18,738 nt of DNA, from contig DKYC01000108.1 in the NCBI GenBank assembly GCA_002492295.1, forward strand, positions 1-18,738, written 5' to 3'. The position numbers were made by a program, and so were the translations under genes. Positions 1-6,568 of the stretch are shown piece after piece. This DNA comes from Lachnospiraceae bacterium UBA7110. Lineage in GTDB: Bacteria; Bacillota; Clostridia; Lachnospirales; Lachnospiraceae. The notes beneath the pieces are model-generated. The model was not told the origin of the DNA. It made no database searches and was given only the letters and a program-made list of their open reading frames with translations. How positions within the stretch are numbered: the first letter of the stretch is position 1; each line of letters begins with the position of its first letter.

Positions 1-32
1 CTGACATATTTCATTTGGATGCCCGTGTGCAT
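1..32 (-). repeat. Copy 1 of a 32-bp dispersed intergenic element
   Basis: This stretch matches 18661-18692 in the same orientation at 26 of 32 positions, including an exact 12-base core (GCCCGTGTGCAT on the plus strand, 21-32). In both places the element begins directly after a minus-strand intrinsic terminator, here that of ssrA. It may continue beyond the window edge. The function is unknown; it could be an extragenic repeat or part of a regulatory site for the next gene outside the window. Confidence 0.6.
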
Positions 33-62
33 AAAAAGAAAAGCCTAGAAAATTCTAGGCTT
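31..62 (-). terminator. Intrinsic terminator of ssrA
   Basis: A perfect inverted repeat with 10-bp arms (41-50 and 53-62, AAGCCTAGAA) forms a hairpin. On the minus strand it is followed by a U-rich tract (TTCTTTTTAT, 40 to 31). It lies 7 bases beyond the tmRNA 3' end. Confidence 0.9.
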
Positions 63-68
63 AACTGA

Positions 69-412
69 TGGAGTAGACGGGAGTCGAACCCGTGTCCAAA
101 AAACCGTCCCATGTACTTCTACAAGTTTAGCCGGCTGTTTCGGGCAAGCCCGTTTCCCTTGCATTTAGGCGATCCGGCTCCCCTAAACGGTCAGTAGCTT
201 CATCATACGCCCATATGCGCAAAGCTTTGCATATGTCGTTTCCTACAAAATCGATGCCTGAGTCCCAATGTGTAGGTGCATCAGGTCAGACAGCAGCCAT
301 TAGGCTGCGTATGCTAAATTATCTTCAGCGTTTAATTTTAATTTTGGATTTAACGCATGCCTGCGACTTGCTTCTCCATCTTCAGGTTCCCTGTCGAAAC
401 CTTTACTACCCC
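69..412 (-). ncRNA. ssrA: Transfer-messenger RNA (tmRNA, ssrA)
   Basis: tmRNA rescues ribosomes stalled on broken mRNAs: it acts first as an alanyl-tRNA, then as a template for a degradation tag. The 5' end reads GGGGTAG...GGTTTCGACAGGG and the 3' end carries the T-arm GGGTTCGACTCCC and CTACTCC. These ends form a 7-bp acceptor stem with one G-U pair. The tag reading frame ends at 300-302 (TAA) and its last codons encode NAEDNLAYAA; the exact resume codon cannot be fixed by eye. The 3' CCA is not encoded (the genome reads UCA after the discriminator A), so it must be added by nucleotidyltransferase. The length of about 344 nt is normal. smpB lies upstream on the same strand. Confidence 0.95.
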
Positions 413-454
413 TTGAAAAATAACTGGTTCAGGCTTATGTTCCAAGGTTTATTT

Positions 455-483
455 ATCATATCAGATACGCTATGCAAAGTCAA
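455..483 (-). promoter_or_regulatory. Sigma-A promoter of ssrA
   Basis: The -35 TTGACT (483-478) and -10 TATGAT (460-455) are separated by exactly 17 bp. The predicted start near 448 leaves a leader of about 36 nt before the mature tmRNA 5' end at 412, to be removed by RNase processing. The -35 box lies just past the stop codon of the VanZ-like gene, so ssrA can be transcribed alone or by read-through from the smpB operon. Confidence 0.85.
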
Positions 484-487
484 GTAC

Positions 488-934
488 TTAACTGCTCTTT
501 TTCTCGGATTTCTTTTCCTTAATTTTTTCCATCATCTTTACTGCCGCAGCCCCAATCAGCGCACCAAGCGTATTTAGGATAAGGTCATCAAGCTCGCTGA
601 CGCCCACGCCCCAGATATACTGCATACTTTCTATGAAAAATGACAACAGAAAACCAAGGATTACCGTAGGGAGTATCTTTTTCCCCCGATAACCCAAGTA
701 CGCCCCAAACGGAATAAAGGCTGCAATGTTTCCTCCGAACAGGTAGAGGATGCGCCCCCATCTGTGCCGCCGCACAAACGGAATATATTCGGCAAAAAAT
801 GTCAGATTCAGCGTACCGTATTTCATATAGTTGTGGAAATCAAAGCTGTCACGAAGTATGGTAAGCTTAAAGAGCACAACCATATATATGGCAAAAAGCA
901 CATGTATTATCCACCGATAGTTCGTTTTCTTCAT
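488..934 (-). CDS. VanZ-family membrane protein
   Basis: This is a 148-residue integral membrane protein of the VanZ-like family. Hydrophobic segments lie at about residues 8-26, 62-80, 86-106 and 118-134. The family signature is visible: an N-terminal helix ending LFKLTILRD, the stretch GGNIAAFIPFGAYLG, then FIESMQYI and SELDDLILNTLGALIGA. The C-terminus is a lysine-rich cytoplasmic tail. VanZ of Tn1546 gives modest teicoplanin resistance, but most chromosomal homologues have no assigned role, so none is claimed here. A clear ribosome site (AAGGAA) lies 5-6 bases before the ATG, and the gene starts 13 bases after the smpB stop, so it is probably in the smpB operon. It is an unusual insertion between smpB and ssrA. 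Confidence 0.85.
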   Translation of the reverse strand: MKKTNYRWIIHVLFAIYMVVLFKLTILRDSFDFHNYMKYGTLNLTFFAEYIPFVRRHRWGRILYLFGGNIAAFIPFGAYLGYRGKKILPTVILGFLLSFFIESMQYIWGVGVSELDDLILNTLGALIGAAAVKMMEKIKEKKSEKKSS

Positions 935-947
935 AATGTTCCTTATT

Positions 948-1418
948 TTAGTAAAGATTTTTTACCTTAAACTCCCTTTGCGCCTCACGCCTTGCGTCCT
1001 TTTTGGCAATGTCCTCGCGCTTGTCATAAAGTTTTTTGCCTCTTGCAAGCCCAATCTCAACCTTTGCCCTGCCATTGGAAAAATAGACCTGAAGCGGCAC
1101 AAGCGTATAGCCCTTTTCCTTAATCCTCCCAAGCAGCTTATGGATTTCCTGCCTGTGCATCAGAAGCTTCTTTACACGCAGCGGGTCTTTATTAAATATA
1201 TTTCCCTTCTCATAGGGCGATATATGCATCCCATATATAAATATTTCCGCATTCTCTATTCGGATAAATGCCTCCTTGATACTGCATTTTCCCATGCGCA
1301 GAGACTTTACCTCCGTACCGTGGAGCGCAATGCCGCATTCATATTTTTCTTCGATAAAAAAGTCGTGGTACGCCTTTTTGTTGTTTGCCACCAGCTTTAA
1401 CGGTTCCTTTTTTGCCAT
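948..1418 (-). CDS. smpB: SsrA-binding protein SmpB
   Basis: SmpB binds the tRNA-like domain of tmRNA and delivers it to the decoding centre of stalled ribosomes. The 156-residue product has the normal length and the full family pattern: ANNKKAYHDFFIEEKYECGI near the N-terminus, LHGTEVKSLR (about residues 32-41), and the beta-barrel region ending LVPLQVYFSNGRAKVEIGLA. The basic tail KDARREAQREFK would sit in the empty mRNA channel. The ATG lies two bases after the rnr stop codon and the nearest good ribosome site (AAAGGAG) is inside the end of rnr, so translation is probably coupled to rnr. The RNA partner, ssrA, is about 530 bases downstream. Confidence 0.97.
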   Translation of the reverse strand: MAKKEPLKLVANNKKAYHDFFIEEKYECGIALHGTEVKSLRMGKCSIKEAFIRIENAEIFIYGMHISPYEKGNIFNKDPLRVKKLLMHRQEIHKLLGRIKEKGYTLVPLQVYFSNGRAKVEIGLARGKKLYDKREDIAKKDARREAQREFKVKNLY

Positions 1419-1420
1419 TG

Positions 1421-3592
1421 TTAACTCTCGATACTCCTTTCACCGACCGCGTCTTTTTCTGCAATTTCCCATTCTTCGGGTATTACAAAATCAATGTTTC
1501 CAGAAATCCTGTCTGCGGCATTGACCATGACTGGCAACTTCTGTCCAAGCCGGTACCGGATTCCTGTCGCCTGTCCCACCATCTCATAGGCTTCCTCATC
1601 ATAATAAAAATAATCTCCCGGAAGCATGGATACATGGATCATTCCCTCAACCGTATTTGGCAGCTCCACATAAACACCCCATGAAGTGATGGAAGAAATC
1701 ACGCCCTCATAAATACTGCCGATACGCTCCTGCATATACTCCGCCTTTTTAAGTTTATCCGTTTCGCGCTCCGCCTCATCCGCACGCCGCTCCATCTCTG
1801 ACGAATGCTTTGCCACCTCGGGAAGAATCCCATGATAATGTTCAATCCGTTTTTCATTTAATTTTCCACGAAGCTGTTCCTTGATAATCCTGTGAATCTG
1901 CAAATCAGGATATCTTCTGATTGGCGATGTAAAATGGCAGTAATACTGGCACGCAAGCCCAAAATGACCCGTACAGTCAACCGTGTATTTTGCCTGCTTC
2001 ATGCTCCGCAGCGTGAGCCTGCTAATCAACGCCTCCTCCGGTGTATCCTCCGCTTTTGCAAGCAGCTTTTGCAGTTCCTTGGGATGTATTTCCTCCTGCT
2101 GGCTCTTCAGCAAATACCCGAAATTCCGGATAAAAGTACTAAGCTTTGCAATTTTTTCCGGATCGGGCGTATCATGGGTACGGTATACAAACGGCAGCTC
2201 AAGCCAGTAAAAATGCTCCGCTACGGTTTCGTTTGCAATCAGCATAAAGTCCTCAATAATCTTTGTCGCCACATTTCTGTCATAAGGTTCAATGTCTATG
2301 GGATGTCCTTCTTTATCCAAAAAAATCTTCGTCTCAGGGAAGTCAAAATCTATTGAACCGCGTTTTTTTCTCTTCCTGCGCAAAATTGCCGCAAGCTCAC
2401 GCATCCGCTCAAACATCGGCACAAGCGCTTCGTATTCCCTGATTTCGTTCTCGTCATGGTCCTCAAGAATTTTCTTCACACTGGTATACGACATACGCCT
2501 GTCCACCCTGATTACACTTTCCACCAACTCATGACTTACAACCTCACCCTTTTGGTCAATTGTCATCAGACAGCTCAATGCAAGCCTGTTTTCACCTGCA
2601 TTGAGAGAACAAATCCCGTTTGAGAGCTTGTGCGGAAGCATCGGAATCACCCGGTCGACAAGGTAGACGCTGGTGCCTCTTTCCCTTGCCTCCCAGTCAA
2701 GCGCCGAATTTTCCTGCACATAATTTGTGACATCTGCAATGTGTACGCCAAGCTGGTAAAATGCCCCATCCTTTACAAGGCTTACCGCATCGTCCAAATC
2801 CTTTGCGTCCTCACCGTCAATCGTCACCATCTGCATATCGCGCAGGTCACGTCTGCCTGCCATATCCTCCTCGGAAACCTCGTTTGGAACACGCTCAATC
2901 TGATTCATGATTTTCTCCGAAAATTCGACAGGCAGCTCATAACCCTTTACAATGGACATAATATCCACACCCGGGTCGTTTACATGTCCAAGAATCTCTA
3001 TAATTTTTCCTTCCGGTTTCCGGTTATTCTTTCCGTAATCCGTTATCTCACATACAACCTTATGCCCCGATACGGCCCCCTTAGAGCGCTCTGCAGGCAC
3101 AAAAATATCGTCCCTGATTTTCGTGTTATCCGGAACCACAAAGCCAAAATTTTTATTGCTCCTGTCATAAGTGCCTACAATATGCTTCATACCGCGCGTT
3201 ATAATCTCAATTACCTGCGCCTCCTGACGCTTTCCGCCATGCCCTGACAGCAGCGCTACCTTTACCGTATCGTTATGGAACGCTCCGTTAACACAGTTTT
3301 CGGGAATATATAAATCATCCTCCCTGCCGTCTATTTCCACAAAACCGAATCCCTTAGGATGGCTGATAAATGTTCCTATCAGCTCCTTATCCGAATGTTT
3401 CGCCTTCACAAATTTTCCTTTTTTTGTAATGGATAACTTTCCCTCTGCCAAAAGCTCATTTAAAATACGGTTGAGTTCAGGTCTGTCCTGCTTTGAAACC
3501 TGAAGCATCACAGCAAGCTCTTTCTCCTTCATGGGCACATAAAAATCTGCCTCCACCAAATCCAATATCACTTTTTTTCTTTTATCCGCCAT
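1421..3592 (-). CDS. rnr: Ribonuclease R (3'-5' exoribonuclease)
   Basis: RNase R degrades structured RNA processively from the 3' end and, with SmpB-tmRNA, destroys non-stop mRNA. The 723-residue product has an N-terminal winged-helix region (about 1-60), two cold-shock domains (about 70-205), the RNB catalytic domain (about 245-580) with the acidic metal-binding motif DGEDAKDLDD at 259-268, and a C-terminal S1 domain (about 625-705). The long lysine-rich tail of the E. coli enzyme is absent, as is common in Firmicutes. The start was set at the ATG at 3592 because GGAGG sits 7 bases upstream. An in-frame ATG 13 codons earlier has no convincing ribosome site. A weak -10-like TACAAT (3672-3667) lies between the secG terminator and this gene, so it may have its own promoter. 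Confidence 0.96.
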   Translation of the reverse strand: MADKRKKVILDLVEADFYVPMKEKELAVMLQVSKQDRPELNRILNELLAEGKLSITKKGKFVKAKHSDKELIGTFISHPKGFGFVEIDGREDDLYIPENCVNGAFHNDTVKVALLSGHGGKRQEAQVIEIITRGMKHIVGTYDRSNKNFGFVVPDNTKIRDDIFVPAERSKGAVSGHKVVCEITDYGKNNRKPEGKIIEILGHVNDPGVDIMSIVKGYELPVEFSEKIMNQIERVPNEVSEEDMAGRRDLRDMQMVTIDGEDAKDLDDAVSLVKDGAFYQLGVHIADVTNYVQENSALDWEARERGTSVYLVDRVIPMLPHKLSNGICSLNAGENRLALSCLMTIDQKGEVVSHELVESVIRVDRRMSYTSVKKILEDHDENEIREYEALVPMFERMRELAAILRRKRKKRGSIDFDFPETKIFLDKEGHPIDIEPYDRNVATKIIEDFMLIANETVAEHFYWLELPFVYRTHDTPDPEKIAKLSTFIRNFGYLLKSQQEEIHPKELQKLLAKAEDTPEEALISRLTLRSMKQAKYTVDCTGHFGLACQYYCHFTSPIRRYPDLQIHRIIKEQLRGKLNEKRIEHYHGILPEVAKHSSEMERRADEAERETDKLKKAEYMQERIGSIYEGVISSITSWGVYVELPNTVEGMIHVSMLPGDYFYYDEEAYEMVGQATGIRYRLGQKLPVMVNAADRISGNIDFVIPEEWEIAEKDAVGERSIES

Positions 3593-3685
3593 GCCTGCAC
3601 CTCCTGCCCTTTTACAATTGTCCTCACCCATTCCATAACGGTTTTGGATAAATACCTGTTAATACCATTGTACACTATGAAACAG

Positions 3686-3715
3686 AAAAAAACACCCTTG
3701 AATTTACAAGAGTGT
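3686..3715 (-). terminator. Intrinsic terminator after secG
   Basis: The minus strand reads ACACTCTTG, a 6-nt loop, then CAAGGGTGT (arms 3707-3715 and 3692-3700, 9 bp with one G-U), followed by a run of seven T (3692-3686). It lies 19 bases after the secG stop and before rnr, so rnr expression depends on read-through or its own promoter. Confidence 0.8.
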
Positions 3716-3733
3716 CTAAATGTTTTATCTTAA

Positions 3734-3970
3734 TTAAAAATTAATATTTAAAACAACTGCAAGCAACATAAATACAACGCCCAAAATCTTTGTAAACTTG
3801 ACGAGTGCGCCTTCCATCGAACGCCCCTTGTTTTTGCCCCAGTACGTTTCCGCTGCACCGCTGATTGCACCAAGTCCTGCCGATTTACCTTCCTGCATTA
3901 AAACAATCGCTGTAAATACAATTGATACTAAAATCAAAATAACCGTAAGTACGATTCGCAAAGCTGCCAT
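3734..3970 (-). CDS. secG: Protein translocase subunit SecG
   Basis: SecG is the small non-essential subunit of the SecYEG channel in the cytoplasmic membrane and assists SecA-driven export. The 78-residue product has the expected two membrane helices (about residues 4-24 and 58-76) and the conserved connecting stretch VLMQEGKSAGLGAISGAAET followed by a basic GKNKGRS segment. A near-perfect ribosome site (AAGGAGGTG) lies 5-6 bases before the ATG. It is first in the secG-rnr-smpB cluster, a layout widespread in Firmicutes, but is separated from rnr by a terminator. Confidence 0.96.
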   Translation of the reverse strand: MAALRIVLTVILILVSIVFTAIVLMQEGKSAGLGAISGAAETYWGKNKGRSMEGALVKFTKILGVVFMLLAVVLNINF

Positions 3971-4005
3971 CTTTACACCTCCTTAGTGATGACCTGACAG
4001 TGACA

Positions 4006-4034
4006 AGTTTAACATAAGTGAATAGACTTTTCAA
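4006..4034 (-). promoter_or_regulatory. Sigma-A promoter of secG
   Basis: The -35 TTGAAA (4034-4029) and -10 TAAACT (4011-4006) are 17 bp apart, with a TG dinucleotide one base before the -10 box (extended -10). It lies about 36 bases upstream of the secG ATG. Confidence 0.8.
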
Positions 4035-4087
4035 CTGTTTTTTTACTATTTTCCCATTTTCGGAATTTTTCCCACGGATCCGAATTC

Positions 4088-4146
4088 CAAAACAGGGTAT
4101 CTGATATTTCCAAAACTGTTTAGGAAATATCAGATACCCTGTTTTG
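4088..4146. repeat. Perfect 24-bp inverted repeat (long hairpin, probable bidirectional terminator)
   Basis: The arms 4088-4111 and 4123-4146 are exact reverse complements over 24 bp, around an 11-base loop. Each arm is bordered on the outside by an A or T run (AAAACAGGG / CCCTGTTTT), giving a short U tract on either strand. That suits a bidirectional terminator insulating secG from the acetyltransferase gene upstream. The stem is much longer than usual for a terminator, so RNA processing or a mobile-repeat remnant is also possible. Confidence 0.7.
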
Positions 4147-4168
4147 ATACCATTAATATAACGGCTAT

Positions 4169-4208
4169 GAGCATATGTGTTGGCATAAAAGGTTTTTTTC
4201 ATATGCTC
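4169..4208. repeat. 9-bp inverted repeat in the gap upstream of secG
   Basis: GAGCATATG (4169-4177) is matched by CATATGCTC (4200-4208) with a 22-base spacer. The whole stretch 3971-4338 holds the secG promoter, the 24-bp hairpin and this weaker repeat. The remainder is AT-rich with no credible gene. It includes two copies of a 15-base AT-rich string at 4056-4070 and 4259-4273. Confidence 0.4.
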
Positions 4209-4338
4209 TGAAGCAGTTATGATTAATGAATTCTTCTGCGCATTATATATATCGTCGAATTTTCGGAATTTTTTATATTATTTGAAAAATTTATGTAAAT
4301 TTATCCTATCCGCTCCACAGGAGCCTTGGAGAACTGTA

Positions 4339-4827
4339 TTATCCCTTTTTCTGATATGCAATCCTTGGACTGCCGTCGGCGACATGGATGATTCCGCATC
4401 TTTGGTATCCGTTTTTCTCGAGCAAATGCTGCATAATCCGATTCTGCCCATGTGTGTCCACTCTGACATTCGGCATTTTTGCTTCGCAGTATGCAAGGCA
4501 AAGCTTAAGAATCCCTTTCTGTCTTCCGCTGCTTGCAACCCTGTGCAGCGTTCCATATGCGTCATCGCTTAACCAATGTCCGTTTTCAATTTTGCGGTAT
4601 GTCGGCTCTTCTCCTATGATAAATGCAAATACTGCGCAAATCTCGTCTTTTTCGTCCGTTACCACGTAGCTGCTGCCATCTGCGATGTCCTTTTGCACAA
4701 TCTCCATGGAAGGATGAGAATCCCCCCACTGGTCCGGATTTCCCGCCAGACGCATCTGCTGTCTTGCGTATGCATAGATTGCAAAAATATTTTCCATATC
4801 CCCGGGTACTGCCCTGCGTATTTTCAT
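4339..4827 (-). CDS. GNAT-family N-acetyltransferase
   Basis: This is a 162-residue single-domain acetyltransferase that would transfer an acetyl group from acetyl-CoA; the substrate is unknown. The family pattern runs through MKIRRAVPGDMENIFAIYAY, then NPDQWGD (about residues 30-36), the beta strands CAVFAFIIGEEPTY, the CoA-binding segment HRVASSGRQKGI (95-106) and the C-terminal LLEKNGYQRCGI. This subgroup is common in clostridia and has a less glycine-rich CoA loop than classic GNATs. The start was set at 4827 because AAGGGG precedes it by 7 bases. A longer frame beginning at 4950 lacks homology-like sequence and overlaps a structured leader. The gene has its own strong promoter at 4978-5006. 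Confidence 0.88.
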   Translation of the reverse strand: MKIRRAVPGDMENIFAIYAYARQQMRLAGNPDQWGDSHPSMEIVQKDIADGSSYVVTDEKDEICAVFAFIIGEEPTYRKIENGHWLSDDAYGTLHRVASSGRQKGILKLCLAYCEAKMPNVRVDTHGQNRIMQHLLEKNGYQRCGIIHVADGSPRIAYQKKG

Positions 4828-4878
4828 CTTTTGCCCCTTGTTAAAATTTTCACTCTTCACATTCCAGTCAACGGAAAA

Positions 4879-4943
4879 GGGTGCAAAGCCTTTCTCATTC
4901 CATAAGACTTTACACCCTGACTTATGCCGGATTTTATGGGTGC
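4879..4943 (-). promoter_or_regulatory. Candidate leader attenuator of the acetyltransferase gene
   Basis: The transcript from the promoter at 4978-5006 has a leader of about 144 nt. Within it, GGGUGUAAAG (4917-4908) pairs with CUUUGCACCC (4888-4879) over 10 bp, followed by UUUU, which resembles a terminator. The same GGGUG can instead pair with GCACCC at 4943-4938, and CAUAAG (4926-4921) can pair with CUUAUG (4906-4901). Such mutually exclusive pairings suggest attenuation or a riboswitch. I do not recognise a known class. Confidence 0.4.
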
Positions 4944-4977
4944 TACTCACGTACCGTTCCTGTTATCTGATATGTTT

Positions 4978-5006
4978 ATTATATCAAACGGTCTGTAAAG
5001 TGTAAA
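4978..5006 (-). promoter_or_regulatory. Sigma-A promoter of the acetyltransferase gene
   Basis: The -35 TTTACA (5006-5001) and a perfect -10 TATAAT (4983-4978) are separated by 17 bp. It lies just downstream of the eno stop. No strong terminator is seen between eno and this promoter, so read-through from eno is possible. Confidence 0.8.
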
Positions 5007-5031
5007 CAAAAACCTGTTTCAGATTTTACAT

Positions 5032-6417
5032 TCAGATTTTATCAAACGGATCCAGATACTTTGAGACAAGGTCTAACTCCTCCTCAATCCGAAGAAGCTG
5101 GTTATATTTTGCAACCCTGTCGCTTCGGCACGGCGCACCCGTCTTAATCTGTCCCGCATTCATTGCAACGGCAAGGTCTGCAATAAACGGATCCTCGGTC
5201 TCGCCGCTCCGGTGGCTGATTACCGCCTTGTACGCATTGTGCTGCGCCATTTCCACCGCCTCGATTGCCTCGCTGACTGTACCGATTTGATTGACCTTTA
5301 CAAGAATTGCGTTGGCAACATGTTTTTTGATTCCGGCATCAAGCCGCTTCGTGTTCGTGACAAACAAATCGTCGCCAACCAGCTGCACCTTATCACCAAT
5401 GCGGTTCGTAAGCTCTGCCCAGCCGTCCCAGTCATCCTCGGCAAGTCCGTCCTCAATCGACACAATCGGATATCGCTCAATCAGCTTTTCATAATACGCA
5501 ATCATCTCCTGCGTCGTTCTCTTAATGACCTCATCCTCCTGTTTTGCGCCGGAGGACACGCCTGCCTCGTAGCACTCATCTGCCTCATTTCCGTCCACCT
5601 GCGCCTTTCTTCGCTTCAGCTGTGTCTCCCCGCTGAAATGATACATCCCGTCCTCCTCGTTATAAAGCTCGGAAGCCGCCACGTCAAGTGCAATCTTGAC
5701 CTCGTTTCCCGGCATATAGCCTGCCGCCTTAATCGCCTCCACAATCAGGTCAAGCACGGCAAACGCATCCGGTAAATCCGGCGCAAAACCGCCCTCGTCA
5801 CCGACACCCGTGGAAAGTCCCCTGCTATGGCAGATTTTTTTCAGGTTGTGGTAAATCTCCGCGCAGATGCGCAGCGCCTCGCGGAAGTTTGCCGCTTTTA
5901 CAGGCATAATCATGAACTCCTGAAAATCCACCGTATTGGTCGCATGTCTTCCGCCGTTTAAGATGTTCATCATCGGAACCGGAAGCCTGTCCGTTTTCAC
6001 ACCGCCTAAATATCTGTAAAGCGGTATTCCAAGCGCATCCGCGGCAGCCCTTGCGGCAGCCATCGACACAGAGAGCGTCGCGTTTGCACCAAGATTGTTC
6101 TTATTGTCAGTACCATCCGTGTCCACCAAAATATGGTCAATCAGCTTTTGGTTGCACACGTCAACGCCAAGCAGTTTATCCTTAATCTTGGTATTGACAT
6201 TGTTGACTGCCTTCTCCACGCCAAGCCCCATATAGCGCATTTCGCCGTCACGAAGCTCCACTGCCTCAAATTTCCCCGTGCTCGCGCCAGAGGGCACGCT
6301 CGCCCTGCCTTCATAGCAGTCATCCACCGTCACAACTGCCTCCACTGTCGGATTCCCCCGCGAATCAAGCACTTCCCTTGCATGTACGTCCGTAATCTTT
6401 AAATACACTTCTTTCAT
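5032..6417 (-). CDS. eno: Enolase (phosphopyruvate hydratase)
   Basis: Enolase converts 2-phosphoglycerate to phosphoenolpyruvate in glycolysis. All active-site elements are present: the N-terminal AREVLDSRGNPTVE, catalytic Glu208 in GVGDEGGFAPDL, metal ligands Asp245, Glu322 (SIEDGL) and Asp349 (GDDLFVTN), catalytic Lys374 (LVKVNQIG) and His402 (SHRSGETED). The product is 461 residues rather than the usual 430 or so. Comparing catalytic positions with the E. coli enzyme places an insertion of about 33 charged residues near 265-299, after YHFSGE and before TTQEMIAYYEKL. The start at 6417 was chosen because it begins the family N-terminus and follows AGGAGAAGGGTG. The gene lies directly after gpmI on the same strand but behind a terminator, so it needs its own promoter; none is convincing by eye. 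Confidence 0.97.
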   Translation of the reverse strand: MKEVYLKITDVHAREVLDSRGNPTVEAVVTVDDCYEGRASVPSGASTGKFEAVELRDGEMRYMGLGVEKAVNNVNTKIKDKLLGVDVCNQKLIDHILVDTDGTDNKNNLGANATLSVSMAAARAAADALGIPLYRYLGGVKTDRLPVPMMNILNGGRHATNTVDFQEFMIMPVKAANFREALRICAEIYHNLKKICHSRGLSTGVGDEGGFAPDLPDAFAVLDLIVEAIKAAGYMPGNEVKIALDVAASELYNEEDGMYHFSGETQLKRRKAQVDGNEADECYEAGVSSGAKQEDEVIKRTTQEMIAYYEKLIERYPIVSIEDGLAEDDWDGWAELTNRIGDKVQLVGDDLFVTNTKRLDAGIKKHVANAILVKVNQIGTVSEAIEAVEMAQHNAYKAVISHRSGETEDPFIADLAVAMNAGQIKTGAPCRSDRVAKYNQLLRIEEELDLVSKYLDPFDKI

Positions 6418-6504
6418 TTTCACCCTTCTCCTACTATTCAATTTCCTTTTGGATTTTCATTTGGACATGTTCCATATCAAGGGATAGTATTGCCAAATAA
6501 AAAC

Positions 6505-6549
6505 AAAAAATTCAGGACAACCGCAAATTACAGTCATCCTGAATTTTTT
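6505..6549 (-). terminator. Intrinsic terminator of gpmI
   Basis: Arms 6505-6517 and 6537-6549 are perfectly complementary over 13 bp (AAAAAATTCAGGA). On the minus strand the stem ends in a T-rich run extending into TTTTTTGTTTTTATTT. It begins 19 bases past the gpmI stop. Symmetric A and T runs may also allow termination on the plus strand. Confidence 0.9.
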
Positions 6550-6568
6550 ATCCAGTATTCATTATTTA

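Noticed and set aside
2630..3247. Plus-strand open frame of 205 codons inside rnr
   Set aside because: It is antisense to a well-supported RNase R gene, has no ribosome site or family pattern, and is explained by the reverse-frame composition of rnr.
3885..4202. Minus-strand frame of 105 codons upstream of secG
   Set aside because: It runs through the 24-bp hairpin, the secG promoter and the secG start in another frame, with no ribosome site or recognisable protein.
4056..4273. 15-base direct repeat (4056-4070 and 4259-4273)
   Set aside because: It is AT-rich and occurs only twice within one AT-rich gap, so chance or slippage is sufficient.
4828..4950. 41-codon N-terminal extension of the acetyltransferase
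   Set aside because: Homology-like sequence begins at 4827, where there is also a ribosome site; the upstream part overlaps leader hairpins.
4828..4971. T-box or thiamine/folate riboswitch in the acetyltransferase leader
   Set aside because: I could not find the conserved T-box sequence or the core motifs of the riboswitch classes I know, so it is reported only as an unknown leader.
6418..6504. Promoter for eno
   Set aside because: Several TTG-containing strings exist but none pairs with a reasonable -10 at 16-18 bp, so no promoter is listed even though the upstream terminator implies one.
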